Below are positions 51,168 to 61,150 of a DNA stretch of 64,000 bases, piece after piece. Source of the stretch: Bosea sp. ANAM02 (GTDB lineage Bacteria; Pseudomonadota; Alphaproteobacteria; Rhizobiales; Beijerinckiaceae); NCBI RefSeq assembly GCF_011764485.1, contig NZ_AP022848.1, forward strand, positions 3,066,001 to 3,130,000. Direction: 5' to 3'. How positions within the stretch are numbered: the first letter of the stretch is position 1; every line of letters starts with the position of its first letter. A program made the position numbers and the translations under genes. The notes below the pieces were generated by a model. It was not told where the DNA came from and searched no databases. It was given only the letters and a program-made list of their open reading frames with translations.

Positions 51168-52388
51168 CTAGTTCCGGTTCTCGGCCGCCTTGCCGACCGA
51201 GGCCCGCTCGCGGGCGAAATAGTCCTCGATCGCGGCCGATACGGCCGTCACCGCCTTGCCGCGCCATTCCGGCGAGTTCAGCAGTTCGGCATCCTTGGGG
51301 CTGGACATGTAGCCCAGTTCGATCAGCACCGAGGGCACGTCCGGTGCGCTCAACACCCAGAAGCGAGCCGAGCGCAGCGGGATCTTGTGCATCTTGATCG
51401 AGCCGCCGAGCTTCTCGACCAGATTGCGCGCGAAGACCCCGGTGAAGGTCCGCGTCTCGCGCCGGGCGAGGTCCATCAGGATGCCGGCGACATCCTGCAG
51501 TTCCTCGCTGCTTTCCAGGCCGGCGACGGCATCGGCCTCGTTCTCCTTGGCCGCGAGCCGGGCAGCCTCGGCGTCGGTCGCGCGCTCGGAGCGGGTATAG
51601 ACGGTGGCGCCGCGCACCTCCTGCGCCTGTGTCAGCGAATCGGCATGGATCGAGATGAACAGGTCGGCCTGCTCGCCGCGCCCGATCTGCACGCGATCAC
51701 CGAGCGAGACGAAACGGTCGTCGTCGCGGGTCATGACGACACGGTAGCGGCCATTGGCTTCGAGCTGTTCCTTGAGCGCCTTGCCGAAGGCAAGGACCAC
51801 GACCTTCTCTGCGATCGCGGCAACCGTCGCACCGGGATCGATGCCGCCATGGCCGGGGTCGATGACGATGGTGTGCCGGGTCTCGCCGGCGGTCTTGGCC
51901 GCTGGCGCCGGAGCCGGGATGGTCGATGAAGGCTTCAGCATCTTGCCGGCCTCGGCCAGGAAGTCCGCCCGCGCAGTCTTCTTCAATTCGATAGTCAGCT
52001 CGCCGAAGCCGCCACGCACCGTCTTCACCACGGCTTTTGCGATGCTGGCGGGATGGGACAAGTCGATGATGATTCGGGCCTTGTCGGCCGTGAACAGGCC
52101 ATAGCGATAGCCGCTGACGAAACCGGCGCTGCGCCTTGCCGAGGGCTGAATCTGGAAATTGGTCGAGGGCAATTCGACGATCACCCGATCCGGCGCGGCC
52201 TGCACCCACGCATCGACCGCGACCGACGCGGACAGCATCATCGTGAGCCGCACGGTCTCGCCGCTCTGCTCGATTCGGGCATCGGTCGCGACCGGATACT
52301 CGTTCTGCGGCCGCGGCTCAGCCTTGGGCTGGGCCTGCGCAACGCCCGCCAGGGAAACGCTCGCCAGCAGGCATGCGACGGCAAGCAC
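51168..52388 (-). CDS. amiC: N-acetylmuramoyl-L-alanine amidase (AmiC-type) with AMIN domain
   Basis: 406 residues from the GTG at 52388. An N-terminal signal peptide (LAVACLLASVSLAGVAQAQ) may extend upstream, since the frame stays open with basic residues before it. An AMIN domain (about 35-135) precedes an Amidase_3 domain with the zinc motifs DPGHGGIDPG and the Glu in IELGYMSS plus SIHADS. It cleaves the amide between MurNAc and L-Ala during cell separation. Confidence 0.94.
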   Translation of the reverse strand: MLAVACLLASVSLAGVAQAQPKAEPRPQNEYPVATDARIEQSGETVRLTMMLSASVAVDAWVQAAPDRVIVELPSTNFQIQPSARRSAGFVSGYRYGLFTADKARIIIDLSHPASIAKAVVKTVRGGFGELTIELKKTARADFLAEAGKMLKPSSTIPAPAPAAKTAGETRHTIVIDPGHGGIDPGATVAAIAEKVVVLAFGKALKEQLEANGRYRVVMTRDDDRFVSLGDRVQIGRGEQADLFISIHADSLTQAQEVRGATVYTRSERATDAEAARLAAKENEADAVAGLESSEELQDVAGILMDLARRETRTFTGVFARNLVEKLGGSIKMHKIPLRSARFWVLSAPDVPSVLIELGYMSSPKDAELLNSPEWRGKAVTAVSAAIEDYFARERASVGKAAENRN

Positions 52389-52592
52389 GCACCGCAGCGC
52401 CCGAAATCGCCACGGCGCATCGCAACGGCTCGGATCGGCGCGGCGGATGCACGATAACAGTTGAAAGATCCCGCAGATTGTTACGAGGGTTTAACCATAA
52501 CGGGGCTGAAATCCTAACAGCCCGTTACCATCTCTCCCGGAAGCCGGGAACCGCCCGTTATGCGCCCCGGCTGAAATGCGGCCGTCATGTGA

Positions 52593-52621
52593 CTTGCAAA
52601 TCACCATCACCTGTCTGTAAT
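52593..52621 (+). promoter_or_regulatory. rne: Candidate promoter of rne
   Basis: CTTGCA and TGTAAT are 17 bases apart, a fair match to the alphaproteobacterial housekeeping promoter. Transcription from here would give a leader of about 470 bases. Confidence 0.4.
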
Positions 52622-53096
52622 GGAGCAGGTTGCTTGTCAGCCTGCCCGAGGGACACATCCGGATCGTGCGATCCGTCGGCGTCCGAAGCAGGTTGGGCCG
52701 TCTCTTCCCAGCGGAGCGGCGGCAACAAGACGACCGCAACGGATCGTCCGCAGACGGTTGGCATCGGGATTGCGTGTTTTCTGCGCCCTGCCCTGTCTTG
52801 CGAGCGTGCAAACGCGATGTGCCTGGCCGCCCGGCCGGAGCATCGCAGGTCAGGACAGATGACGGGGCATAAGACGCCGCTAGCACCATCGGTGAACCGT
52901 CCGAACCTGCGGAACCGCGCGGGGCTTTGCGCCCGGGCTGCTGTTCCGAGCCGCCTTCCTGTCTCGACCGCTTCCTTCTCCCTCCTGCAACATGCCGGCT
53001 TGCTCCGGCCTTCTCGCGGCGCCCCTGCCCGCGGCGGCGGATCGATATCCGTAGCCGTGCGGCCCCGGTCGGCGGCCGCGCCAATGGAAATGACTT
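52622..53096 (+). other. Long untranslated leader upstream of rne
   Basis: The 708 bases between the amiC start and the rne start hold no credible gene; the open frames there lack ribosome-binding sites and family features. Near 52498-52530 AACGGGGCTG and CAGCCCGTT form a hairpin with one bulge. A long leader before rne fits autoregulation by RNase E cleavage, known in enterobacteria, but that is inference here. The rne start is preceded by GGAAATGAC. Confidence 0.5.
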
Positions 53097-55859
53097 ATGG
53101 CCAACAAGATGCTTATCGATGCCACCCACCCGGAGGAGACCCGGGTCGTGGTGGTCCGCGGGTCCCGCGTCGAAGAGTTTGATTTCGAATCCGCCAGTCG
53201 CAAGCCGCTCCGCGGCAATATCTATCTCGCCAAGGTGACCCGCGTGGAGCCCTCGCTCCAGGCGGCCTTCGTGGAATATGGCGGCAACCGTCACGGCTTC
53301 CTCGCCTTCTCCGAGATTCATCCGGACTACTATCAGATCCCGGTCGCCGACCGGCAGGCCCTGCTCGACGACGAGGCCCGCGCCGAGCGTGACGAGGAGC
53401 GCGACGAGGAGCGCCGCGAGAAGCGCGGCCGCCGCGACCGTGGCCGTCGCGGCGACCGCGACAGCCGCGCCAAGAAGGCCGCTGCCGACGAGACCGTCTC
53501 GGCCGAGGTCGAGGCGACCGCCGAGACCGGCGAGGAGCGCGTCGAGACCGACGGCAAGGAAGCCGCGATGGTCAACGAGGGCGGCCCTGCCTTCGGCGAA
53601 ACCTTCGCCCCCGACGTCGCCGAATCGACCACTGAGGATGCCGCCCCGAACGCCGCGCCGCTGACCTTCGAAACCGTCGAGGCCACCGTCCCGGCCGAGG
53701 AGACCGTCGTTTCGGCCGAGGCGCCGGAGAGCCCGGAGACCGAGGCGCGCAAGCCGTCCGAGGACGAAAGCGACGACGAGAACGGCGATGACGATGCCGA
53801 GGAGGCTCCCGAGCAACTCGGCGGCGGCGACGCCCTCGACGACATGCCGGAGCGGCGCCAGCGCAGCCACCGCCGCCAGTACAAGATCCAGGAGGTGATC
53901 AAGCGTCGCCAGATCATCCTGGTCCAGGTCGTCAAGGAAGAGCGTGGCAACAAGGGCGCGGCGCTGACCACCTATCTCTCGCTCGCCGGCCGCTATTCCG
54001 TGCTGATGCCGAATACCGGCAAGGGCGGCGGCATCTCGCGCAAGATCACCAATACGGAAGACCGCAAGCGCCTGAAGGAGATCGCGCAGGAGCTGGAGGT
54101 CCCGGAGGGGATGGGCCTGATCCTGCGCACGGCCGGCGCCTCGCGCACCAAGGTCGAGATCCGGCGCGACTACGAATACCTGATGCGGATGTGGGAGAGC
54201 GTGCGCGAGCTGACGCTGGCCTCCGTCGCCCCGTCGCTCGTCTATGAGGAGGGCAACCTCGTCAAGCGCTCGATCCGCGACCTCTACAACAAGGATATCG
54301 ACGAGGTTCACGTCGCCGGCGAGAGCGCCTATCGCGAGGCCAAGGACTTCATGCGCATGCTCATGCCGAGCCATGCCAAGAGCGTGAAGCCTTATCGCGA
54401 GCAGACCCCGCTCTTCGCGAGCTTCGGCGTCGAAAGCCAGCTCGACGCGATGTTCTCGAACACGGTCACGCTGAAGTCCGGCGGCTATCTCGTCATCAAC
54501 CAGACGGAAGCGCTGGTCGCGATCGACATCAACTCGGGCCGCTCGACCCGCGAGCACAATATCGAGGACACCGCCCTCAAGACCAATCTCGAAGCGGCGG
54601 AGGAAATCTCCCGCCAGCTCCGCCTGCGCGACCTCGCCGGCCTCATCGTGATCGATTTCATCGACATGGAGGAGAACCGGAACAACCGCGCCGTCGAGAA
54701 GAAGCTGAAGGAGTGCCTGAAGGACGACCGCGCCCGCATCCAGGTCGGCCGCATCTCGGCCTTCGGCCTGCTGGAGATGTCGCGCCAGCGCATCCGCACC
54801 GGCGTGCTCGAATCCTCCTCGGTGCCCTGCCCGCATTGCGCCGGCGCCGGCATGATCCGCTCGACTCCGTCGGTCGCGCTGCAAATCCTGCGCGCGCTGG
54901 AGGAGACGCTGATCAAGAGCGCCTCGCACAACCTCACCGTCCGCACCAGGCCGGAGGTCGCGCTCTACGTCCTCAACCAGAAGCGCGCCCATCTCGCCGA
55001 TCTCGAGACCCGCTTCGCCATCGCCATCACCGTCTCGACCGACGCGAACCTGCTGGGCACGCGCTATTTCGAGGTCGAGCGCGGCGAGTTCGTCGGCAAC
55101 GAGGGCCGGGTCGTCCCGACCAGCTTCAAGGCCGAGGCGATCGCGTCGGATGTCGACGATGAGGCGCTCGACGCCGCCGCTGAAGCGGCTGCCCTCGACG
55201 CCGAGACCGACGGCACCGAAGCCGTCGCGGCCGAAGCACAGGGCCAGTCCGAGCGTGGCGAGGGTGAGAACGGCCGTCGCCGCCGCCGTCGCCGTCGGCG
55301 CCGGCGTGGCGGCGAGCGCGACGAGCAGGGCCAGCAGCTCGACGGCGCGCAGGGCGATGACGAAGGCGACGAGGGCGAGGATGACGGCGACGGGGCCGTG
55401 ACCCCGGCCGCTGCCGAGCCGGTTGCCGAAGCCGTGGCCGAGGTCGCCCCGGAGCCGGTCGCCGAGGAGCCCGCAGCCAAGCCGAAGCGCAGCCGCGCCC
55501 GCAAGCCGAAGGCCGAGGCCGCCAAGGAGACCGAGGCCAAGGTCGAGACCGCCGCGGCCGAAACCGCTCCCGCCGAGGCCGAGAAGCCCAAGCGCAGCCG
55601 CTCGCGCAAGAAGGTCGTGCCGATCACCGAGGGCAGCGAAGCCGCCGCGGAAGCCGCTCCGGCCCCCGCCGAGACGAAGGCCGAGGCCCCGGCTGCGGCT
55701 CCCGAGGCCGCTCCGGCTCCGGTCGAGCCCGCTCCGGCGCCTGAGCCCGCCCCGGCCAAGGCCCCGGTGGAAGAACCCGTCGCGGTCGTGCTGACCGAGC
55801 CGGACCCGAACCGGCCCAAGCGCGGCGGCTGGTGGAACCGGCTCGCCGGCCGCTCCTGA
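53097..55859 (+). CDS. rne: Ribonuclease E/G family endoribonuclease
   Basis: 920 residues, the central RNA-processing and decay endonuclease. An N-terminal S1 domain is interrupted after about residue 90 by a very long charged insert (to about 250, rich in Arg/Asp/Glu then Glu/Ala/Thr). The catalytic DNase I-like part carries Asp477 (VAIDINSGR) and Asp520 (VIDFIDM); the zinc-link CPHC is at 578-581. A low-complexity Ala/Pro/Glu tail of ~250 residues with RNA-binding KPKRSRARK and KPKRSRSRKK patches should be the degradosome scaffold. Confidence 0.96.
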   Translation: MANKMLIDATHPEETRVVVVRGSRVEEFDFESASRKPLRGNIYLAKVTRVEPSLQAAFVEYGGNRHGFLAFSEIHPDYYQIPVADRQALLDDEARAERDEERDEERREKRGRRDRGRRGDRDSRAKKAAADETVSAEVEATAETGEERVETDGKEAAMVNEGGPAFGETFAPDVAESTTEDAAPNAAPLTFETVEATVPAEETVVSAEAPESPETEARKPSEDESDDENGDDDAEEAPEQLGGGDALDDMPERRQRSHRRQYKIQEVIKRRQIILVQVVKEERGNKGAALTTYLSLAGRYSVLMPNTGKGGGISRKITNTEDRKRLKEIAQELEVPEGMGLILRTAGASRTKVEIRRDYEYLMRMWESVRELTLASVAPSLVYEEGNLVKRSIRDLYNKDIDEVHVAGESAYREAKDFMRMLMPSHAKSVKPYREQTPLFASFGVESQLDAMFSNTVTLKSGGYLVINQTEALVAIDINSGRSTREHNIEDTALKTNLEAAEEISRQLRLRDLAGLIVIDFIDMEENRNNRAVEKKLKECLKDDRARIQVGRISAFGLLEMSRQRIRTGVLESSSVPCPHCAGAGMIRSTPSVALQILRALEETLIKSASHNLTVRTRPEVALYVLNQKRAHLADLETRFAIAITVSTDANLLGTRYFEVERGEFVGNEGRVVPTSFKAEAIASDVDDEALDAAAEAAALDAETDGTEAVAAEAQGQSERGEGENGRRRRRRRRRRRGGERDEQGQQLDGAQGDDEGDEGEDDGDGAVTPAAAEPVAEAVAEVAPEPVAEEPAAKPKRSRARKPKAEAAKETEAKVETAAAETAPAEAEKPKRSRSRKKVVPITEGSEAAAEAAPAPAETKAEAPAAAPEAAPAPVEPAPAPEPAPAKAPVEEPVAVVLTEPDPNRPKRGGWWNRLAGRS

Positions 55860-55887
55860 TCGCGCTGACCACATCCGCTGAATGACG

Positions 55888-55922
55888 AAGCCCGCTGCGA
55901 TCCGCAGCGGGCTTTTTCTTTT
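55888..55922 (+). terminator. Rho-independent terminator of rne
   Basis: AAGCCCGCTGCG and CGCAGCGGGCTT form a perfect 12-bp stem with an ATC loop (55888-55914), followed by TTTCTTTT. Confidence 0.93.
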
Positions 55923-55984
55923 CACGGTCCAGCAAAGCGGGCAGGATCATCGTCCGGAGAGCATGCCACCCGAGGCAGGAGCCG

Positions 55985-56416
55985 ATGCCGCCGCCACGTA
56001 ACCGCGAGCGCATGGTCATGATCGCGCTGGCCGCCATCGGCTTGACGGGCCTCGCTTATCTCGCCTGGAGCGCGATCGGCTGGTTCGGCGTGGGCATGCT
56101 CGGGCTGCTGGTGCTGTTCGTCGCGCTCAGGGTCGAGCTTGAGGGTGATCGTCCGGTCGGAACGCAGACGACGCCCACGCTCTACGCCGATCAATTCCAT
56201 GCCGAGCGCGCACAGAATCGCGCCGAGCGTGCAGGCAGGCGCGCCGAGGTCGCATCATTTACCGCGTCGACCGGCCTGTTCGCCTATGCCGGCGCCCTAC
56301 TTGCCATCAGCAGCTTCGGGCTGGTCTTCCTCGGATGGGGGCACTCCGATCCGCCAGCGCTCCTGTATCTGTTCGGCAGCCTCATCTGGGACACCTTCCA
56401 GAAAGGCAGGCCCTGA
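55985..56416 (+). CDS. Hypothetical membrane protein
   Basis: 143 residues with two adjacent transmembrane helices near the N-terminus (about 11-31 and 33-50) and a third near residues 98-118, separated by a charged Arg/Glu-rich loop (AERAQNRAERAGRRAE). AGGAG lies just before the ATG. I do not recognise a family. It converges with the MscS-type gene. Confidence 0.75.
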   Translation: MPPPRNRERMVMIALAAIGLTGLAYLAWSAIGWFGVGMLGLLVLFVALRVELEGDRPVGTQTTPTLYADQFHAERAQNRAERAGRRAEVASFTASTGLFAYAGALLAISSFGLVFLGWGHSDPPALLYLFGSLIWDTFQKGRP

Positions 56417-56465
56417 CAGGGTGGGAACGGCTTGAGGGGTCCACCGCTGGCGGCACCGGCCCGTT

Positions 56466-58748
56466 TCAGCCCGCCGCCGGTGCCAGCGGCGTCGGGGGCG
56501 GCACGGCCGAGATCGCGGCTGCCGCCTGGTTCTGCGTGCCGCCCTCGCCGCCACGCACCGTGACGGCATTCGAGGCGAAGGGCACGCGAGCCTCATTGAA
56601 AGCCCGGTAGACCCGCTTCAGCGACTCGCGCTGCAGCATCGAGGCCTGGTTCGGCTTGCCGGTGAATTTGAGCCTGACGACGATGGCTTGGTCGGTAATG
56701 TCGGCGACGCCCTGCATCTTGAGCGGGGCGATGAAATGCGGCCCGAACTCGGGGTCCTCCATCAGCGCGATGCCGGTCTTCTTGATCGCCTTGCGCGCCT
56801 GCTCGATATCGGCGGAATGGTCGAGGCGGACATTGAACTTCACCGTCGCCCAGTCGCGGCTGGCATTGGTCAGGGACTGGACCTGGCCGAAGGGCACGGT
56901 GTGGATCTGGCCGCTCTGGTGGCGCAACTGCATCGAGCGCAGCGAAATCTTCTCGACGGTGCCCTTGAGCCGGCCGGTATCGACATACTCGCCGACGCGG
57001 AAGGCATCCTCGATCATGAAGAAGAGGCCGGAGACGATGTCGCGCACCAGCGCCTGCGAGCCGAAGGACAGCGCGAGGCCGAGAATGCCGAAGCCGGCGA
57101 GCAGCGGTCCGATATCGACACCCAGACGCGACAGCACGATGAGGATGGTGAGGCCGAGCACGGCGCCCAGAACGACGCCGCGCAGGACCGGCAGCACCGT
57201 CGCCAGGCGCGTCGGGACGCTCGCCTCATGGGCGGCATCCTCGTCGGCGGGGCCGATGGTGGCGCGCTTGGGCGTATAGCCGTCGAAGAAGGCGTGCAGG
57301 AAGACGAGCGCGACCCAGCCGGCGAAGGCGAAGACGGCGACGCCCGCCGTCTGCCGCATCACCATGGCGAACTGGCTGGACGTGACGCCGAGCAGGAGGC
57401 CCGCCCAGATTCGGGACAGCACGAAGAACCCGGCCGCCCAGATCACGCCGACCGCCGCGGCCCGCAAGGCGGCGCCGCCCGCCAATGTCAGAGGCGTTGC
57501 GCCTTCGATGGCTTCGCGCCGCGACGCATGGCAGTTCAGCAGGCTCGCCACGCCGACGACCAGGATCGGGATCACCACGATCGCGACCTCCGTCAGAGCC
57601 GCGGCCTCCGCCCAGCGCCCGCCATTGCGCATCATCGCCGCAGCGCAGGTGACCATCCAGAGGATCACCATCACCCCCATGTAGAACCAGGCGGAGCCCC
57701 CCGCGATCAGGCGGCGCATCGCGCCGGGATGCGCGGAGCCGGCGAATATCAGCGCGGCGAGATCGCGGCGTACGTCGTTGAAGAACCACAGCTTGAACAG
57801 CGTCAGCGCCGTGCTGCTCAGCACGATCAGGCCGGTTGCCGGCAGGGGGCCGGAACCGACGCGGTGCGCCAGCAGGATGCTGATCACGGCCAGCGGCGTC
57901 GCCACGGCATAGATGGCGAGAGCCCGGTAGTGCCGCTCGGCCCGCGGCAGCGGCATGATCCGCCGCTCGGGCGCGCCCGGAGCGAGCAGGAATCGACCGG
58001 TCGCGATATAGAGAGCTCCGATCGCGGCACCATTGGCGCCCGTCGTCAGCGCGAACATCGCGAGGTCGTTCTCCGGCAGCCACGCATTGCGCGCGACGCG
58101 CACCGCGATCAGGGCCACGAGGATCGTCAGGACGTCCTGCAGCAGCCCCCAGCCGGATGCGATCAGGCGCGGGGTGAATTCCGGCCCTCTCGGCTGCCGC
58201 CGCCGGGCGAACCAACGCTCGCCGGCCAGCCGGAAGGCAAAGGCGATCGCCAGCGCGAGGCAGAGGATGCCAAGGGTGCGCCAGCCGGCCGATAAACCGC
58301 TGCGCCCGTTCAGGTTGCGCTGCCAGGCCTGCTCCCAGTCAGCGGGCAACTGGACGATGCTGGGAATCGCGGTGCCGCCCTGGTCGAGCCCCTCGACGAA
58401 CTGGTCGATCAGCGCGTTGATCTGGACCTGGATGCCGTCTTCGTCCGCCATCGACGGCTTGGGCGCGTCCGGCTTGGGCGCGGCGGCAGCGGCGGGTGCA
58501 GGCGTCGCGACGCCCCCGACCCTGATCTCGACCTGCCGCCCCGGGGCGGACAGGGCATCGACCATCTTGCGGATCGTCTCGGGCGTCTCATCGCCGCGCA
58601 GGTTGAGGACGACGGAGGATTGGCTTTGAGCCTTGGCCGGTGGGACCGAGATCATCGCGGCGAGAGCGAGCACCAGACAACCGGCAAACGCCGCCAGCCG
58701 GGCAACGCTGCGCCGCGGAACGGATGCCGCCGATACTACGACGTTCAT
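56466..58748 (-). CDS. MscS-family mechanosensitive ion channel
   Basis: 760 residues. A signal peptide (cleavage after PAKA), a periplasmic domain of ~100 residues, then about 10 hydrophobic helices. The MscS pore helix and beta-domain are near 540-690: GFGILGLALSFGSQALVRDI followed by GEYVDTGRLKGTVEKISLR and HTVPFGQVQSLTN. Length and extra helices put it among the large MscS-like channels (MscK/YbiO/YjeP type). It should release solutes on hypo-osmotic shock. Confidence 0.94.
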   Translation of the reverse strand: MNVVVSAASVPRRSVARLAAFAGCLVLALAAMISVPPAKAQSQSSVVLNLRGDETPETIRKMVDALSAPGRQVEIRVGGVATPAPAAAAAPKPDAPKPSMADEDGIQVQINALIDQFVEGLDQGGTAIPSIVQLPADWEQAWQRNLNGRSGLSAGWRTLGILCLALAIAFAFRLAGERWFARRRQPRGPEFTPRLIASGWGLLQDVLTILVALIAVRVARNAWLPENDLAMFALTTGANGAAIGALYIATGRFLLAPGAPERRIMPLPRAERHYRALAIYAVATPLAVISILLAHRVGSGPLPATGLIVLSSTALTLFKLWFFNDVRRDLAALIFAGSAHPGAMRRLIAGGSAWFYMGVMVILWMVTCAAAMMRNGGRWAEAAALTEVAIVVIPILVVGVASLLNCHASRREAIEGATPLTLAGGAALRAAAVGVIWAAGFFVLSRIWAGLLLGVTSSQFAMVMRQTAGVAVFAFAGWVALVFLHAFFDGYTPKRATIGPADEDAAHEASVPTRLATVLPVLRGVVLGAVLGLTILIVLSRLGVDIGPLLAGFGILGLALSFGSQALVRDIVSGLFFMIEDAFRVGEYVDTGRLKGTVEKISLRSMQLRHQSGQIHTVPFGQVQSLTNASRDWATVKFNVRLDHSADIEQARKAIKKTGIALMEDPEFGPHFIAPLKMQGVADITDQAIVVRLKFTGKPNQASMLQRESLKRVYRAFNEARVPFASNAVTVRGGEGGTQNQAAAAISAVPPPTPLAPAAG

Positions 58749-58837
58749 TGGCAGGTCTCCGCGCTATCCCACAAGGACAGAATGCTGGGATTCCGCGAAG
58801 TCTGGCAAGCAGTCCACGCAGGCTAAAAGGCTGCCGG

Positions 58838-60028
58838 TCAGCGCTTCTTCATCCAGGTGCCGATGCGCGTCACCGCTTCCTCGCATTCGCCGAGCGAACC
58901 GGCGAAGGAGAGCCGGATCGTACGGGCTCCGCGCGCCTCGTCGAAATCGAGCCCGGGCGTGATCGCGACCCCGGCTTCCTCGAGCACGCTGCGGCAGAAG
59001 GCCATCGAATCGTTCGAGTACCGGCCGATATCGAGATAGATGTAGAAGGCCCCGTCCACCGGCAGGAAATCGCCGAGCCCGATCTCAGGCAATGCCTTCA
59101 GCAGGAAGGCGCGGTTCTGCGCATAACCCGCCTTGATCGCCTCGCATTCTTCGGTCGCGTCGAAGGCCGCCTCGCCCGCGACCTGGCTGAGATAGGGAAC
59201 CGAGATCGAGAAATTCTGCTGCAGGCGCTCGATCGTGCGCACCAGCCGCTGCGGCACGACGAGCCAGCCGACGCGCCAGCCGGTCATGCAATAGTATTTG
59301 GAGAAGGAGTTGACGATGATCGCATCGGGATCGGCGGCGAGCGCCGTCGTCGCCGCGGTCTCGTAGGTCAGGCCGTGATAGATCTCGTCCGAAATGTACC
59401 AGAGCCCGAGCTTGCGGCAGCAGGCGGCGACATCGGCGATGGCCTCCGGCGCCATCACCACGCCGGTCGGGTTGGCCGGGCTCATGGTCAGCACGCCGGC
59501 GAGCGGCTTCTCGCGATGGGCGCGCTCGATCAGGTCCGGCGTCAGCGCGAAGCGGGTCTCGGGGCCGACCTCGATCGCCACCGGCTCCAGCCCGAGCGCG
59601 ATCAGGATGTTGCGATAGGCCGGATAGCCCGGCGCCGTGATCGCGATGCGCGAGCCGGGCTGGAAACAGGCGAGGAAGGCGAGGATGAAGCCGCCGGACG
59701 AGCCCGTCGTGACCACGATGCGCTCGGCCGCCACCTGGACGCCATAAGCGTCTCGATAATGCCGCGCGATGCGACCCCTCAGCGAATCCGTGCCGAGCGC
59801 CTGCGTATATCCGATCCGGCCATGCTCCAGCGCCCTGGCTGCCGCGGCGCGGATCGAGGCCGGCGTCGGCGCCGAGGGCTGGCCGACCTCCATGTGTACG
59901 ACCGAACCGCCGCGACGCTCGATCGCCGTCGCCTGGTTCATCACGTCCATGACGATGAAGGGCGCGACGCGCTCGGCCCGCTCGGCGAGAGCGGGCAAGG
60001 CGGCAGGCGCAATCAGGGGCTTCGACAT
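58838..60028 (-). CDS. Class I/II pyridoxal-phosphate aminotransferase
   Basis: 396 residues from the ATG at 60028. GFILAFLACFQPG, AITAPGYPAYRN, SPANPTGVV, ISDEIYHGL and SFSKYYCMTGWRVGW (PLP Lys in SFSK) are typical of aspartate-aminotransferase fold I enzymes. The substrate is not assignable by sequence; aspartate, aromatic or methionine-type activity are all possible. It diverges from the DsbA-like gene. Confidence 0.92.
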   Translation of the reverse strand: MSKPLIAPAALPALAERAERVAPFIVMDVMNQATAIERRGGSVVHMEVGQPSAPTPASIRAAAARALEHGRIGYTQALGTDSLRGRIARHYRDAYGVQVAAERIVVTTGSSGGFILAFLACFQPGSRIAITAPGYPAYRNILIALGLEPVAIEVGPETRFALTPDLIERAHREKPLAGVLTMSPANPTGVVMAPEAIADVAACCRKLGLWYISDEIYHGLTYETAATTALAADPDAIIVNSFSKYYCMTGWRVGWLVVPQRLVRTIERLQQNFSISVPYLSQVAGEAAFDATEECEAIKAGYAQNRAFLLKALPEIGLGDFLPVDGAFYIYLDIGRYSNDSMAFCRSVLEEAGVAITPGLDFDEARGARTIRLSFAGSLGECEEAVTRIGTWMKKR

Positions 60029-60214
60029 CGGCTCGTCCGGTTTCGCGAGGAGGCCCGCTCGCGTAGCCGACCCCGCCCTCGCCTGCAACCATCGGCCGCA
60101 TCCGCTGGCAGAGCTGTGATTTGACCTTCACCCGCCGAACACCCACAAGCTCGCGGCTGGAAGCGCTGCTTGCGCCGCGGTTTGCCGCCCGGCGGCTATG
60201 AAAAGGATGACGAG

Positions 60215-61021
60215 ATGGCTTTCCCGACCCTGACCAGCCTGGCGCGCGCCTGCCTGCGGCCTGCCGCGATCGCGCTGAGCCTTTGGCTTGCGGTCTCCGC
60301 CGCGCCGGCCATGGCGCAGGGCCAGCCGCTCTCGCCCGAGCAGCGCAAGGCGGTGACCGACCTTGTCCGCGAGACGCTGCTGAAGAACCCCGAGATCATC
60401 CAGGACGCCCTGATCGAGCTGGAGCGCCGCAACACGGTCGCCCAGGCCGAGGCCCAGCGCAATGCCGTCGCCGCCGAGAAGGCCCGCATCACCGACCCCG
60501 CGACCTCGGTCATCATCGGCAACCCGCAGGGCGACATCACCCTCGTCGAGTTCATGGACTACAATTGCGGCTTCTGCAAAAGGGCGATGGAGGACGTTAC
60601 TGCACTCTCCAAGGCCGATCCGGAACTGCGCGTCGTGCTCAAGGACTTCCCGATCCTCGGGCCTGATTCGGTCGAGGCCAGCCGCGTCGCCGTCGCCGCC
60701 AAGAACCAGCTCCAGGGCGCGAAATATTTCGAGTTCCACAACAAGCTGATGGCCGTGAAGGGCAAGGTGAACGCCGCCAAGGCCCTCGAGGTCGCCAAGG
60801 AAGCCGGCGCCGACGTCGCCCAGTTGAAGAAGGATATGGAGGCGCCAGCAACGAAGGCAGCGATCTCGGACACCGTCGCGCTCGGCGATCGCCTCGGCCT
60901 GACCGGTACGCCGGCCTTCATCATAGGCGACGAGATCGTCTTCGGCGCGGTCGGCCAGGCCGCCCTCAAGGCGAAGATCGATTCCGTCCGCCGCTGCGGC
61001 AAGACCGACTGCGCCGGCTGA
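60215..61021 (+). CDS. DsbA-like periplasmic thiol oxidoreductase
   Basis: 268 residues from the ATG at 60215 (AAGGA 7 bases upstream). A signal peptide (cleavage after AMA, about residue 34) leads to an N-terminal helical extension and a DsbA/thioredoxin fold with CGFC (Cys118, Cys121) and the cis-Pro loop TGTPAF. Two extra C-terminal cysteines (Cys261 and Cys266, RRCGKTDCAG) could form a second disulfide. It probably introduces or isomerises disulfides in the periplasm (Com1/BdbD-like). Confidence 0.93.
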   Translation: MAFPTLTSLARACLRPAAIALSLWLAVSAAPAMAQGQPLSPEQRKAVTDLVRETLLKNPEIIQDALIELERRNTVAQAEAQRNAVAAEKARITDPATSVIIGNPQGDITLVEFMDYNCGFCKRAMEDVTALSKADPELRVVLKDFPILGPDSVEASRVAVAAKNQLQGAKYFEFHNKLMAVKGKVNAAKALEVAKEAGADVAQLKKDMEAPATKAAISDTVALGDRLGLTGTPAFIIGDEIVFGAVGQAALKAKIDSVRRCGKTDCAG

Positions 61022-61150
61022 TCGATCGTTCCAACATCATTCGATGGACCGGCAGGGCACTTGGAGCCTCTAAGACTTCCCCTGCCGGCCCGCAACGTTT
61101 ATGAGGGCGGCTCCTGCCGCCCGCGCGCGGTGCCGGAATCAACGCCCCCT

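Noticed and set aside
52373..53182. Open frames in the rne leader
   Set aside because: No family features or ribosome-binding site; amino-acid use is that of non-coding GC-rich DNA.
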